Shown here one piece after another: positions 45,687-56,403 of a DNA stretch of 64,000 bases; position 1 is the first letter of the stretch, and every line of letters begins with the position of its first letter. Source of the stretch: Muscardinus avellanarius (Eukaryota > Chordata > Mammalia > Rodentia > Gliridae); NCBI GenBank assembly GCA_963383645.1, contig OY726565.1, positions 32,219,931 to 32,283,930 on the forward strand. The letters run 5' to 3'. The notes under the pieces were generated by a model. The model had not been told where the DNA came from. It was given only the letters and a program-made list of their open reading frames with translations, and did no database searches. Made by a program: the position numbers and the translations under genes.

Positions 45687-45985
45687 CAACTGTAGATTTT
45701 CAGTCTCAGATGCTGACAATCATAGTCCCAGATTGCTAGAGACTTTGTGTCAAGGTGATCCCGGCCAGAAGGCCTTGCACCAGTTCGTTGCCTATTCAAT
45801 CTGGGGAGTTGCACCTGTGCCTGGTCCTGTGCTGGCCTTGATGCTCTGGGTGTGCTGGGCCACGCAATTGTGTGTGCTGTGCTGTGAGGGCTACACTTGA
45901 GCACTGCATGTCATGCTGGATTGTGGAGAGCCACGCCCTGGTGTGCTTTGGCTTTAATGAAGCCCTTTAAAAAAGAAAAAAAAAA
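45536..45985. other. Unassigned insertion in the ancient L1
   Basis: L1 homology stops near 45535 and resumes near 45995. The intervening 450 bp holds an (AG)n run, a GC-balanced segment (ctggtcctgtgctggccttg; gcactgcatgtcatgctgg) and an A-rich 3' end (45966-45985), as in a retrotransposed unit. I do not recognise it. Confidence 0.45.
45639..45683 (+). repeat. (AG)n microsatellite
   Basis: About 22 AG units. Confidence 0.95.
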
Positions 45986-45989
45986 ATTG

Positions 45990-46054
45990 TGCTCCAGAAA
46001 AGGATGCAGGGAAAACAGCGCTCAGGGATATTTATAGCTGTAAATGCTTACATT
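45990..46054 (+). pseudogene. Ancient L1 ORF2 relic (part 2)
   Basis: atatttatagctgtaaatgc then ttacattaaa match the L1 ORF2 consensus region and continue at 48493 beyond the composite element. This gives an inferred empty site. Confidence 0.75.
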
Positions 46055-46072
46055 AAATAAGACAAAAGATCT
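46055..46072. repeat. Composite-element TSD, left
   Basis: aaataagacaaaagatct, identical to 48475-48492. The aaataa part could belong to the A tail, so the minimum TSD is gacaaaagatct (12 bp). Confidence 0.92.
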
Positions 46073-46430
46073 GGCGGGGGTCGCGGGCTGGGCACGCCAG
46101 ATGGGGCCCGGGTCGCGGGACTCTGGGCCCCAGGCAGAACTGCGAGTAGCACGCCAGACCCCTGGAGAAACCAGGCCCAGTAAGACGCTGGGTTCTGGGC
46201 GGGGGTCGCGGGCGGGGCACGCCAGATGGGGCCCGGGTCCCGGGACCCTGGGCCCCAGGAAGAACTGCGAGTAGCACGCCAGACCCCTGGAGAAACCAGG
46301 CCCAGTAAGATGCTGGGTTCTGGGCGGGGGGTCGAGCACAGGGCACGCCAGCTGGGGCCCGGATCGCGGGACTCTGGGTCCCGGCCGAACTGCGAGTAGC
46401 ACGTCAGACCCCTGGAGAAACCGGGCCCAG
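46073..46430 (+). repeat. ~125-bp CpG-rich 5' monomers (2.9 units)
   Basis: The acg(c/t)cagacccctggagaaac landmark recurs at 46151, 46276 and 46401, exactly 125 bp apart. The array starts in mid-monomer, at a different phase from copy 1, as expected when 5' truncation or variable starts occur within a monomer array. Confidence 0.92.
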
Positions 46431-46535
46431 AACAGAAAAAGATAAAGAAAAACATCGGAGAGGTGGTAAGAAAGCCGTCATGGATGCCAGGACACTGGAG
46501 ATGCAGAAAAAACTTATCTAAATGCACTGGAACTT

Positions 46536-46903
46536 ATGGAAAAATTCGCCATGAAAGAGGACTGCTATTTCTCTATATTGTTAAGAATCTCAGACATCAC
46601 ATATAAGGAGAGAATTTAGCGGAGACCAAGGAGAAATGCGGTGTTGAAAGAGTTCTCTGCGATGGTGGTGGAGACTTGTATTCAGGAGAAGCAGAAACTG
46701 GATCTTACCAACTTTATTTTTTTGGAGAAATTACACCAAATGTCGAATGCTACCATCACGCATGCTTAGGAACACTGGACAACATTCAGAGTGGAAAAAG
46801 AGCCTGGGAAGGATTTGAAACGGTGGAGGCAGTGGCAATGCCAGTGGTCAATATTCGGGGGAGGCAGAGATCTGATACATTACAACTGGATCCTTTGAAA
46901 TAA
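46536..46903 (+). pseudogene. Broken copy of the composite element's open frame
   Basis: Homologous to 33541-33906. A two-base insertion near 46613 (gagagaattt versus gagagttt) brings a TAG into frame at about 46617. From 46676 the original frame is open to the same stop (75 codons from an internal ATG). The region after the lesion is nearly identical to copy 1. Selection cannot be judged from two copies. Confidence 0.7.
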
Positions 46904-46918
46904 TAACCACAGAGACAG

Positions 46919-48065
46919 TGATCGGAACCTGCTGAGGGGTCAGGCGGGCGCCGGGGCCAGTGGCCGACATCGGAGCTTGCTGTGAGGCAAGGCCACTACT
47001 GAGGCCTCCGTGGCCAGGATTGGAACCTGCAGAGGGGTTAGACCGATGCTGGGGCCAGCAAGGCCGGCATTGGAGCCTGCCATGATACAAGGCTTGTGCT
47101 AGGGCCTCCGAGGTCGGGTCCGGAACTTGCTGAGGGGTTAGGCCAGTGCTGGGGTCAGCGAGGCTGGCATCGGAGCCTGCCGTGAGGCAAGGCCAGTGTT
47201 GGGGCCCCCGAGGACGGGACCGGAGCCTGCTGAGGGGTTAGGCCGGTGCTGGGGCCAGCGAGGCCGGCATCAGAGCCTGCCATGAGGCAAGGCCGGTACT
47301 TGGGCCTCCGAGGCCAGGATAAGAGCCTGCCGAGGGGTTAGGCCGGTGCTGGGGCCAGCGAGGCCGGCATCGGAGCCTGCCTTGAGGCAAGGCCGGTACT
47401 GGGGCCTCTAGGCCAGGATAAGAGCCTGCCGAGGGGTTAGGCCGGTGCTGGGGCCAGCGAGGCCGGCATCGGAGCCTGCCGTGAGGCAAGGCCGGTACTG
47501 GGGCCTCCAAGGCCAGGATAAGAGCTTGCCGAGGGGTTAGGCCGGTGCTGGGGCCAACGAGGCTGGCAGCGGAGCCTGCCGTGAGGCATGACCAGTGCTG
47601 GGGCCTCCGAGGCCGGGATCGGAGCATGCCGAGGGGTTAGGCCGGTGCTGGGGCCAGCGAGGCCGGCATCGGAGCCTGCCGTGAGGCAAGGCTGGTACTG
47701 GGGCCTCCGAGGCCGGGATCGGAGCCTGCCGAGGGATTAGGCCGGTGCTGGGGCCAGCTAGGCCGGCATCGGAGCCTGCCTTGAGGCAAGGCCGGTACTA
47801 TGGCCTCTGAGGCCAGGATAAGAGCCTGCCAAGGGGTTAAGCCGGTGCTGGGGCCAGTGAGGCCGTCATCGGAGCCTACTGTGAGACATTACCAGTGTTG
47901 GGGCCTCCAAGGTCGGGACCAAAGCCAGCTTAGGGGTTTGACCGGTTCAGGGGCCAGCGAGACCAGAACTGGGTCCTCACATGAGGCAAGGCCGCTGCTT
48001 GAGCCAGCGAGGTCTGGATCAGTCCACTGAGTAGCCAGGCCACTACTGGGACCATCAAGAGTGGG
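46919..48065 (+). repeat. GC-rich VNTR, 100-bp dimers (about 11 units)
   Basis: Complement of the copy 1 array: ggagcctgcc(g/t)tgaggcaagg alternating with a gaggggttaggccggtgctgg half at 50-bp phase. The most diverged units are at both ends, as in copy 1, and matching edge units (for example catgatacaaggc at 47079) are shared between copies. Confidence 0.95.
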
Positions 48066-48474
48066 ATTGGTACTTGCAACGCAGCATGCACAGAGAAATA
48101 TCGCAGAAAATATAAATCAGACGCTTCTCTTAATCAGCAATAACTAGGAGGAAAAGGGCAACAGGAAGAGGTTGAGCTATAGAAAGGGCCCTATAGTGAA
48201 GCAACTAATGTGACCAATCAGAGGGTATGTAATACTGGAGGACGGAGCCTCTTTAAAACGCAGGAGGTACATAAACAAATGTATCAAAGTAAATCACCAA
48301 AGAAGTGTGGGATGGAGGGAGGGGGAGGGAATGGGACGGGGGCTGGAGGAGGGCTAATTGGATGATGTGTGCTTGTATATCCTCTCAAGTCTTGTACTCC
48401 AATGTGATTGATATATGACTACAATGCACCAATTTAAAAAATAAATTAATTAAAAAATAAATAAATAAATAAAT
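48066..48474 (+). other. 3' module of composite copy 2
   Basis: 48066-48300 carries a CCAAT box (gaccaatcag, 48212-48221) and a TTTAAA-like motif (about 48251), an LTR-promoter-like pair whose origin I cannot assign. 48300-48442 has the polypurine tract, then ggctaattggatgatgtgtg and gactacaatgcaccaat, which align with the L1 3'UTRs at 20520, 63060 and 18430. The A-rich tail follows. Confidence 0.82.
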
Positions 48475-48492
48475 AAATAAGACAAAAGATCT
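48475..48492. repeat. Composite-element TSD, right
   Basis: aaataagacaaaagatct, the partner of 46055-46072. Confidence 0.92.
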
Positions 48493-49690
48493 CAAAACAA
48501 TAAAAAACTAGACAAAGAGGAGAAAATTAAACCCCAAATAACAAAATTAAAATAATAAACATAAGACAGAAGATAGTTCAGATAGAGAACAGGAAAACAA
48601 AAATACCAATGAATTAAAAAAATTTTAAAAATCAACAAATTTGGTAAACATTTAGCTAGATGGAAACAAAAAGAGAGACAATGGAGTTAAAACAGAAATG
48701 AATGTGGGTACATAATAAATAACCTTGAAAAATAAAAATGATAGAACATCATAAACAATTATACAATAAAAAATTGAATTACCTAGATGAGAAACAAATT
48801 CTTAGAAAAACATAGAAATACAAAAATTAATTCAAAGAAAAATAGAAAATCTGAACAGAATTATAACAAGTAAAGAATTGATGTCATAATTAAGCACATA
48901 CAACGAAGAAAAGTTCAGGACCAGACAGCTTCACTGAGCAATTCCACCAAGCACTTAAAGAGCTAGCTGAAATAATTTTTAAGTTCTTTTAAGAATTAGA
49001 AGGGTAAGGAATGTTTTCTTATGCTAAATGCCAATATTACCATAATATCAAAGACCAACTATTCATTATCTTGGATTTGACAGTAGGTTATTTTTTCTTT
49101 TCTTTCCTTTTTCTTTTTCTTTTTCTTTTTTTATGTACTGAAATTATATAGGCATGAACCACCACACTTGCCTTGGCAATAGTTTCTTAAATGTGATATC
49201 CAAAATACAAGCACATTCCTTGACATATAAAACACAGAATTATTATATGATCCAGAAATTCTATTCCTGTAATACCCAAGTAGCTGGAAATTTAACCAAA
49301 TATTTCTATAGAAATCTTCATAGTAGCACTAGTCACATCAGCCCAAAGATGGAAATAATCCAAATGAAAGGTGATAAATTAATATAATAAATTATCCAAC
49401 TATATAAGGAACAAAATAATGACGCTACAACATAGAAAACCGCTACAAACATTATGTTAAAGAAAAGAAAAACATAACAAAAGGTCGCATATTATATTAT
49501 CCCATTTATATGAAGTGTGATAAAATGCAGATTAGAGGTTTCTTAGGCCTGAGAGGAATGGGAAAGGGAGTGACTGCTTATTGGGTATGAAGTCTCCATA
49601 AAATATTTAATTAGATAAAAATATACAAATTCACAAGTATATGTATGAAGACATGCAACTAGAATAAATTGTTTTTAGAATAAATGCATA
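48493..49690 (+). pseudogene. Ancient L1 ORF2 and 3' region relic (part 3)
   Basis: 48493-48990 follows the ancient ORF2 RT N-terminal region (aatttggtaaacatttagct; gaaaatctgaacagaatt; ttcaggaccagacagcttc). After a pyrimidine-rich break, 49190-49600 follows the ORF2 C-terminal region (tatatgatccagaaattct; catagtagcactagtcaca; cgctacaaacattatgtt). Many stops. Confidence 0.75.
49092..49180 (-). mobile_element. (CTTTT)n tract with SINE remnant
   Basis: A CTTTT-rich run to about 49130, then ggcatgaaccaccacacttgcc, the end of a minus-strand B1 half whose middle is deleted. Confidence 0.6.
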
Positions 49691-49821
49691 AATTCTTCAT
49701 AAATATTTGTCTCTGAGAAGCAGAAGCATATGAGCACATTTAGAAAGAGGCTGTTACCAAGAGTATCTGGTCATCATTGCAAGAAAAGTTTTAGAGAGAA
49801 TCAAGAATATAGGTAATTCAG

Positions 49822-50022
49822 TTGGCTGTGGTGGTGCATACCTGTAATCCCAGTACTTAGGAGACTGAGACAGGAGGATCGCAGGTTCACAGCCAGCCTC
49901 AGCAACGTAGTGAGGCTCTCCCCAACTTAATGAGACTGTTTCCAAATAAAATTTTAGATAGGCCCGGGGATATAGCCAGGAGGTAGAAAGCTCCTGGGCT
50001 CATTCCCAGGGCCATAAAGGGC

Positions 50023-50025
<3 letters not shown>
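49822..50025 (+). mobile_element. B1-ID dimeric SINE
   Basis: tggctgtggtggtgcatacc to an ID half with ggcccggggatatagccagg. It is followed by a (CA)n tail at 50023-50052. Confidence 0.9.

Positions 50026-50052
<27 letters not shown>
50023..50052 (+). repeat. (CA)n microsatellite
   Basis: About 14 CA units in the SINE tail. Confidence 0.9.
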
Positions 50053-50055
<3 letters not shown>

Positions 50056-50084
50056 CAAACAAACAAACAAAAAAAAACAATCAA

Positions 50085-50215
50085 CAACTAAAGACTCTTA
50101 GCAACCTAGAGAAATCCTGTTTCTGAACAACAACAACAAAAAGAACAAAGTGCTGGGGGTGTAACTCAGAAGTAGAATGAGATCAATACTCAGTTCCACA
50201 TACACTCACAAAAAT
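50085..50215 (+). mobile_element. Partial SINE (linker plus ID half)
   Basis: cttagcaacctagagaaatcc, an AAC-rich linker, and tgctgggggtgtaactcagaa. Confidence 0.75.
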
Positions 50216-50493
50216 ACGTAAATATAGTTAATTCAGGAAGTTAGTCAAGGTAGCTTCAACTTTGGTTAATATTTGTATATTGAACTTTGGTTTACAAACT
50301 CTTATCTCGTTTAGATAAACTCTATGTGTCTACATCATTTATACCTAGGTCAACAATGCCTAGTGCCTAGAAATAGTGCCTGGCATATAATTGATTCTCA
50401 ACTAATACCTGTAACAAAGTCTCAACAAAAGAGTTTATTCATTTAACAAGATGGAATAAAAGTTTATGAAAATGCTTGAAAATATACACCCTT

Positions 50494-50699
50494 GAGCCTG
50501 GCGTGGTGGCGCACGCTTGTAATACCAGCGCTTGGGAGGCTGAGACAGGAGGATTGCACAGGTTCAAAGCCAGCCTCAGCTACTTAGTGAGGCTCTCAGC
50601 AACTTATTGAGACCCTTTTTCCAAATAAAATATAAAAAATGGGTCTGGGAGTATAGCCCGGAGGTAGAAAGACCCTGGATTCCACCCCAAGTACCACCA

Positions 50700-50735
<36 letters not shown>
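50494..50735 (+). mobile_element. B1-ID dimeric SINE, young
   Basis: gcctggcgtggtggcgcacg, accagcgcttgggaggctga, and an ID half gtctgggagtatagcccgg. The poly(A) tail passes into AAAAG repeats. Confidence 0.93.
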
Positions 50736-52195
50736 CCATACACCGTCTATGTAATACGCTTTATAAAAATATATTTAGTTTGCCACCCAAATATTCTGAA
50801 GTATATAGTTGAATTATAACCTCATAAATTATAAACACTTTGTATATATTATGTATATATAGAAGTAAATTCTTAATTTAGGACTTAAATAAAAAGTCAC
50901 ATGAAATTTTTTTTATAAAGAGCTGCATGATTCTCTAAGAAAACCAGAAGAGGAATGACAATTTTCAATATTTTATGAGTTTGATTATGGGGCCTATATT
51001 CCATAGGGCAAGAGTAATATGAAAAGTTTTGAGCAGAGCTCCCACATTGTCTATACTTGTATGTGCCAACTTGCTTTTGATTTTCTGCATTGTTTGCATC
51101 AGTATTTTGTTAAGCTTGCAAACTCTAAAATGTGGTGGATGTGGGTATGTATATTCTAGCTTCCTGAAGGGTAAATGACATACTTCTTTAAAAAAAAGTA
51201 GTTTCCATTCTAATCCCTGCTTTCACTCACTTAGATCATCCCTTTAAAAGTTCTGTTTTTCCTGAAATGTTGCTTGTGTGGTCTGACCGAGTGTAAACTA
51301 TCACTGGAGCAAGTGAGAAAGGGATAACCAGATTACTTGAGCTATTTCCGAATGAGAGAAACATATACTTTGTGCACCCTTTATTTTAATCAAATTAAGA
51401 ACAAGCTTTTGCTTCTCTCTTAAAATTTGGAAAGTCACCCGTGTGCCTATCCTAGGGCTGGATGGTAAGAAGAACAGGGTTCTGAAATCAAGACAATCTT
51501 GATATAAATGTTGCCACTGATTGGCTGTGAGAGCTTAGACAAGTCTGCTGACCACTCCTTGTTGGTGAATGTGGGAAATAATGCTACACATGTGAAAGGA
51601 GTAGTAAAATATTGACCTGATGATGAATGTGTTGACTTCATACAGATACATATAATACCAAATTTATTCTCACACCTACACCTTTACGAGCCCACTCTTT
51701 CATTTTCAGCAGTCACCAGAAACTTTAATAGCTCTTGGTGTGATGAAGTAGACATTATTTTTTAAGTGCTAAGTGCTAAGTTCCCGGTATTTTATATGAT
51801 AAACCATGTAACACTGATTGTTAGCCCTACTTTTATTTTTTCAAAAATGTACCCATATTTTGAGTCACTTTATTTTCATTACCACCAAACTAATCTACTC
51901 ACTAGTTCCCAGAGGTGGAGCAATAGGTGCTGCAATTTAAGTCTGCAAATCTCCAACTGCTGTGACTTCTGAGGCAGGAGGCCTTCTATAGATCCTACCC
52001 TTATTTATTTTTAATCTCAGTTGACTGTCATCATCTACCACTCACTCTATGGCCACAGCAACTCACAGATAAACACATATAACAATGCAATGAGTTATCC
52101 AGGCATGTATATAAAGATGTTCTCTCTTGCAGGAAGGTAATAGGTAAAAACATTTGATCTAGAAAGAGTTGACATTTAAAAATATATGAGCCTAA
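50736..52195. other. AT-rich unique DNA
   Basis: No gene or recognised repeat in 1.5 kb. Confidence 0.5.
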
Positions 52196-52425
52196 CTGGG
52201 CATGGCAATAAATGCCTGTAATCCCAGGATTCGTGAGGCCAAGACAGGAGGATCACAGGTTCCAGGCCAGCCTCAGCAACTTAGCATGGCCCTCGGTAAC
52301 TTAAGGAAACCCTATTTAAAAAATAATTAAATAAGTAAATAAATAAATAACTGAGGTCTGGACATGTAACTCAAAGGTAGAATGCACTTGAGTTTTGACT
52401 AAAAGAAAACAAAACAAAAAACTGA
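52196..52425 (+). mobile_element. B1-ID dimeric SINE
   Basis: actgggcatggcaataaatg, caagacaggaggatcacagg, and an ID half gacatgtaactcaaaggtag. Confidence 0.85.
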
Positions 52426-53250
52426 GCCTCATTGTACTTTCTTTACGAAAGAACAACTCTCTTTTTTTCCTATCTAGTTAATTTGACTAAACATGACCCC
52501 TTCACATTCTTATGACACACAGATGTCTACCCATTTTATGAGTCATAGTCTTCTACTGTTGCCAAGAAAGTACTTCATATGGTAACATAAAAAAAATAGT
52601 AAAAGAAGAAGCTAAGTGGATTTTTCAGCAAATGATTTGACCTATTTTTCAAAGGACTTTTTAAGTCCTTCATAGATGTGTAGACATTACCACTTTCAAG
52701 AAAAACTTCCCCAAACAATTACTTTATTGAATAGGAGAAAGTTTGAAAAATGAAATTTGCATTAGTGGGGCAGAACAAATGAGAGAAATAGACTGCAGTC
52801 AGAAAATAATTCAAAATTCATAAATTAAGCACTACCCGCAATTGGCATCTTAGAGCACATGAAGAAATTTCACATTGAGAAAGCATTCAGATTATTAGAC
52901 ACCACTGTCTACAAAGGAACAGGTAAAAGTAAAACTTGAAAACATGATTGTACAAGATACTACTTCGAAAACATAACTGTATTTTCCATGAGGTTCAAGA
53001 TATATTATATCCTTATAGTTATATATTCTTTTTACATACATAAGGATGTTATAATGACATTGAAAAACACATTTTCCTCAAAATTTTCTTTTAAAATATT
53101 ATCAAGGAAATGAAATATTTCTAAAAGTATTTAGTCGACAGGAATTTTATATATTCAAAGTACATACTGTGATGGTTTGATATACATAAATATCATTTGC
53201 TGAGTGCCACAGTCTAATACATTCTTCAAGATCTATGCTGATCCCAGAGC
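52426..53250. other. AT-rich unique DNA
   Basis: Nothing recognisable; possibly the flank or 3'UTR of the following ancient L1. Confidence 0.4.
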
Positions 53251-53942
53251 TTGTTTATCTTATAAATAAAATTTGTATTCTTTGATCAATATCTCTCCCT
53301 TTCCTCCACCTTCTTCTCCGAGGAACCATCATTCTACTATCTATTTTTATAAGATTTTTGAAATTTTAAGATTTCACACATAAGCGAGGTGATGTGGCTT
53401 TTGTATTTCTGTGCCTGGCTTATTTCATACAACATATTTTCTCCAGGTTCCCCTGTGTTTTTGCTATGGTAGAATTTTCTTTTTTTATTTCTGAATAATG
53501 TTCCATTATACACACGGAGAGACAACATTTCACTCATGCATTCAACAATCACTGATGTGCTACCTCCATATCTTGACTACTATGAAGAATGCTCTGAAGA
53601 ATAGGAGGGCTCACATGTTTCTTTGAGGTAGTGGTTTCATTTACCTGCATATATATAACCAGAAGTGGGGTTCCTGGGTTGTATGGCAGTTCTATTTTTA
53701 ATTATTTGAGAAACCTCCATACTTTTCTTCATAGTAAATGTACCAGTTTATTTTTCTGCTGCTGAATGCACACGGGTTATTTTTTTCTATACTCTTGCCA
53801 ATACGTATTTCTTGTCTTTTTATAATAATTATTTTAGTGGGTGTGATGTGATTTATCATGGTAATTTTTATATATCTATTGGCTATATGTATGTCTTCTT
53901 TGTAAACATGTTTATGTAGATTCTGTAGGTCCTTCACTCATT

Positions 53943-53968
53943 TGTGTGTGTGTGTGTGTGTGTGTGTT
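53943..53968 (+). repeat. (TG)n microsatellite
   Basis: 13 TG units at the tail of the adjoining SINE. Confidence 0.93.
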
Positions 53969-53969
53969 T

Positions 53970-54168
53970 GACTGGATGAATGAAGACACAGATATTCTTC
54001 CTCTGAGCTACCACCCATGCCTTTTTAATTATTTATTTTGAAATAGAGTTTTGCTAAGTTACTAAATTGATAAATTCAAGGTATACTGGTTTTGAAACTA
54101 TGATCCTCTTGTTTTGGCCTCCGAAGCACTGGGATAATAGCTGTGTGGCTCTGTGCATGCCTGACTCC
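53970..54168 (-). mobile_element. B1-ID SINE, diverged
   Basis: ctctgagctaccacccatgcc (ID half), gaaatagagttttgctaag, and ccgaagcactgggataat (B1 half). Confidence 0.8.
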
Positions 54169-55565
54169 TCTTACTGTTTTAACATCTATATGACTAGGCT
54201 GTCACTTTTGTCTCTGAAAGTTACCTTTTAAATGAAATTCTCAATTAGTTGAAGTTTATGCCTCTCTGAAAAATATTGGAAAAACCATAATCTTTCCAGA
54301 AAAATAAAATCAACATTATAAACAGAAATTGTTTTCATGCCAAAGGTAACATTTGCATTTAGAAAAAATGCACTTCAAAACCTACGTAGTTGACCTCACT
54401 TACTGTATTCTATGGAAACATTGCTATTTATTTTGAAACATAGCTGTTCAGCTTCTTTTCATTTTGTCAAAAAATTCATGCATGATCTTAAAATTGACAT
54501 ATATGCATCAATTTCTATAGCATTTATTTATTTTTCTTTCTTAACTGCTCCATGTACAATGTACAGTACTATTTTGAACAAAAGTGCCAGAATGGGAACC
54601 CTTCTCTTATTGTTGATGCTAGTGGGAAAGTTTCAGTGTTTCACTGTTGAGTAAGGTTAGTGGTAGTTTATCATGTATGGATTTTATTACTTTGTGATAC
54701 TTTCCTTCCATAACTAATTTGTTAAGACATTGTGTTAATTATAGAACAGTGTTGAATTTTGTCAAATGCTTTTCTTCTTCTTTTAAAATTATATTATTCT
54801 TCATTTAGTTTATATGGGATGTCACATTTACTTATTTTTATATGTTTAAGCATCTTTGCATCTCAGTTTTAATACCACTTCGTGATGGTGAATATTTAAT
54901 TTACTGTTAAATTTTGTTTTCTGGTAGTTTGTTGAAAGTTTCTGCATCATGTTCATCAGGAAAATTGGCTTGTAATTCTTTTCTTGCAGTATCCTTACCT
55001 GGCTAAGGTATGACAGGAATCCTGATGATATAAATTTGAAAGTTTCTTATTGTAATTTTCTTTAAAAGATTCTTAAAAGGTTTGGTGTTAAATGCTTCGT
55101 AGAATTAATATATAAAACCATCCAGTCCTCGGCTTTTCTTGGTTGAGAGTTTTTGATTATTGATTCAACCTCATTATTAAGCTGTTCAGTTTTTCTATTT
55201 AGTCATAATTCATTTTGGTAGGTTGCATGTCTGTAAGAAGTTGTCAGTTTCTTCTAAATTAACCAATTATTAGTATGTAATCATTTAGAGTAATCTCTTA
55301 TAACACTTCTTGTTTCTGTACTGTCCACTTTAATGCCTCCATTTTATGTTCTTTTTAGTCCTATAATTTTTTTTTCGTGGTTTAGTTTAAGATTTGTCAA
55401 TCTTGTTAATCTTAAAAAAACCCCTCAGTTTGCTAACTTTTCCTGTTGTCCTCTAATATAGTGTCCTCTAAAATAGTGTCTATTTTTTATTACTCTGTTG
55501 TTTTTACATCCTGCTAAATTCTCTCATTCTGCTATGCTCAGGCTTTATTGCTGTGTTTATTGCTG

Positions 55566-55584
55566 TGTTTTCTAGATTTTTTTA
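55566..55584. repeat. TSD of inner L1, left
   Basis: tgttttctagattttttt, compared with tgttttctagtttttt at 57075-57090 (one-base indel). Confidence 0.7.
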
Positions 55585-55629
55585 ATCTTCAATGCTTGAT
55601 TTTACTGAGTGAAAATTTGTTATATAGAG

Positions 55630-56400
55630 AATATTTATTTATTTTTATGTGAATAATATTGAAAATGGCATACATTCAGAAGTACTCGCTTCCCTTCCCC
55701 TTCCCCTTTCACCTCTCCCAACAATGAGTGTCCAGGTAACCATGCTACATTCATACTTTTACACATATTCCAATTTAGCTCCTCCATTAGTCAACTTCAG
55801 CCTTCTTCCTCTCCTACCCTTCCATTCTAGCTTTGCTGAGGTTTCCCCTCCATTATCTGGAGTCCCTCTGGTATCCACAATACTCTCTAGTTTGGGCATA
55901 TTAGAGAAAATATATGCTCCTTTTCTTTCTGGGCTTGATGGATCTCACTTAACATAATGTTTTCCAGGTCTTTTTATATTTTTGTGAATGACCTGATTTT
56001 GTTCTTCTTTATAGCTGAGTAGAATTCCATTAGGTGTATTTCCCATAACTTTGCAATCCATTCATCTACTGATGGAGACCTAGGTTGGTTCCATATTTTG
56101 GCTATATCTAATTGTGCTGCTATGAACATGGATATGCACATGTTACTGTAGTTCTCTGATTTCAACCTTTTGGGAAAGATACTCAGGAGTGATATAGCCA
56201 GATCATATGGTAGATCATATGGTAGATCTCCACACTGATCTTTATGGCTGCTGGACTATTTTGCATTCCCACCAAGAGTGTAAAAGAATTCTCCTTTCCC
56301 CACATTCTCTCCACCATTTGTTGTTATTTGACGTCTTTATGCTTGCCACTCTGATTGGGGTTAAGTGGAATCTAGCATAGTTTTGTTTTGCATCTCTCTG
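55630..56400 (-). pseudogene. L1 ORF2 C-terminal end and 3'UTR
   Basis: Minus-strand frame 55974-56165 has FIAAQLDIAKIWNQPRS and LMEFYSAIKKNKI, conserved ORF2 C-terminal motifs. A short tandem duplication (agatcatatggt) at 56200-56225 disrupts it. Confidence 0.85.
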
Positions 56401-56403
56401 ATG

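Larger units (their letters stand above)
46073..48474 (+). mobile_element. SVA-like composite retrotransposon, copy 2 (TSD-bracketed)
   Basis: Order on the plus strand: 2.9 CpG-rich ~125-bp monomers (46073-46430), a single-copy segment (46431-46918), a GC-rich VNTR (46919-48065), a CCAAT-bearing segment (48066-48300), an L1-type 3'UTR end with polypurine tract (48300-48442) and an (AAATA/AAAT)n tail to 48474. It interrupts an ancient L1 at a site whose two sides join cleanly. The perfect 12-18-bp TSD and A-rich tail are the signature of L1-machinery target-primed reverse transcription. It lies in opposite orientation to copy 1, 11 kb away, and has a much shorter VNTR. Confidence 0.9.

Noticed and set aside
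45626..45904. Serine/leucine-rich minus frame over the (AG)n run
   Set aside because: Low-complexity translation of a microsatellite; the rest has no domain.
48475..48492. Segmental duplication as the origin of composite copy 2
   Set aside because: The A-rich tail, the TSDs and the uninterrupted ancient L1 on both sides show retrotransposition instead.
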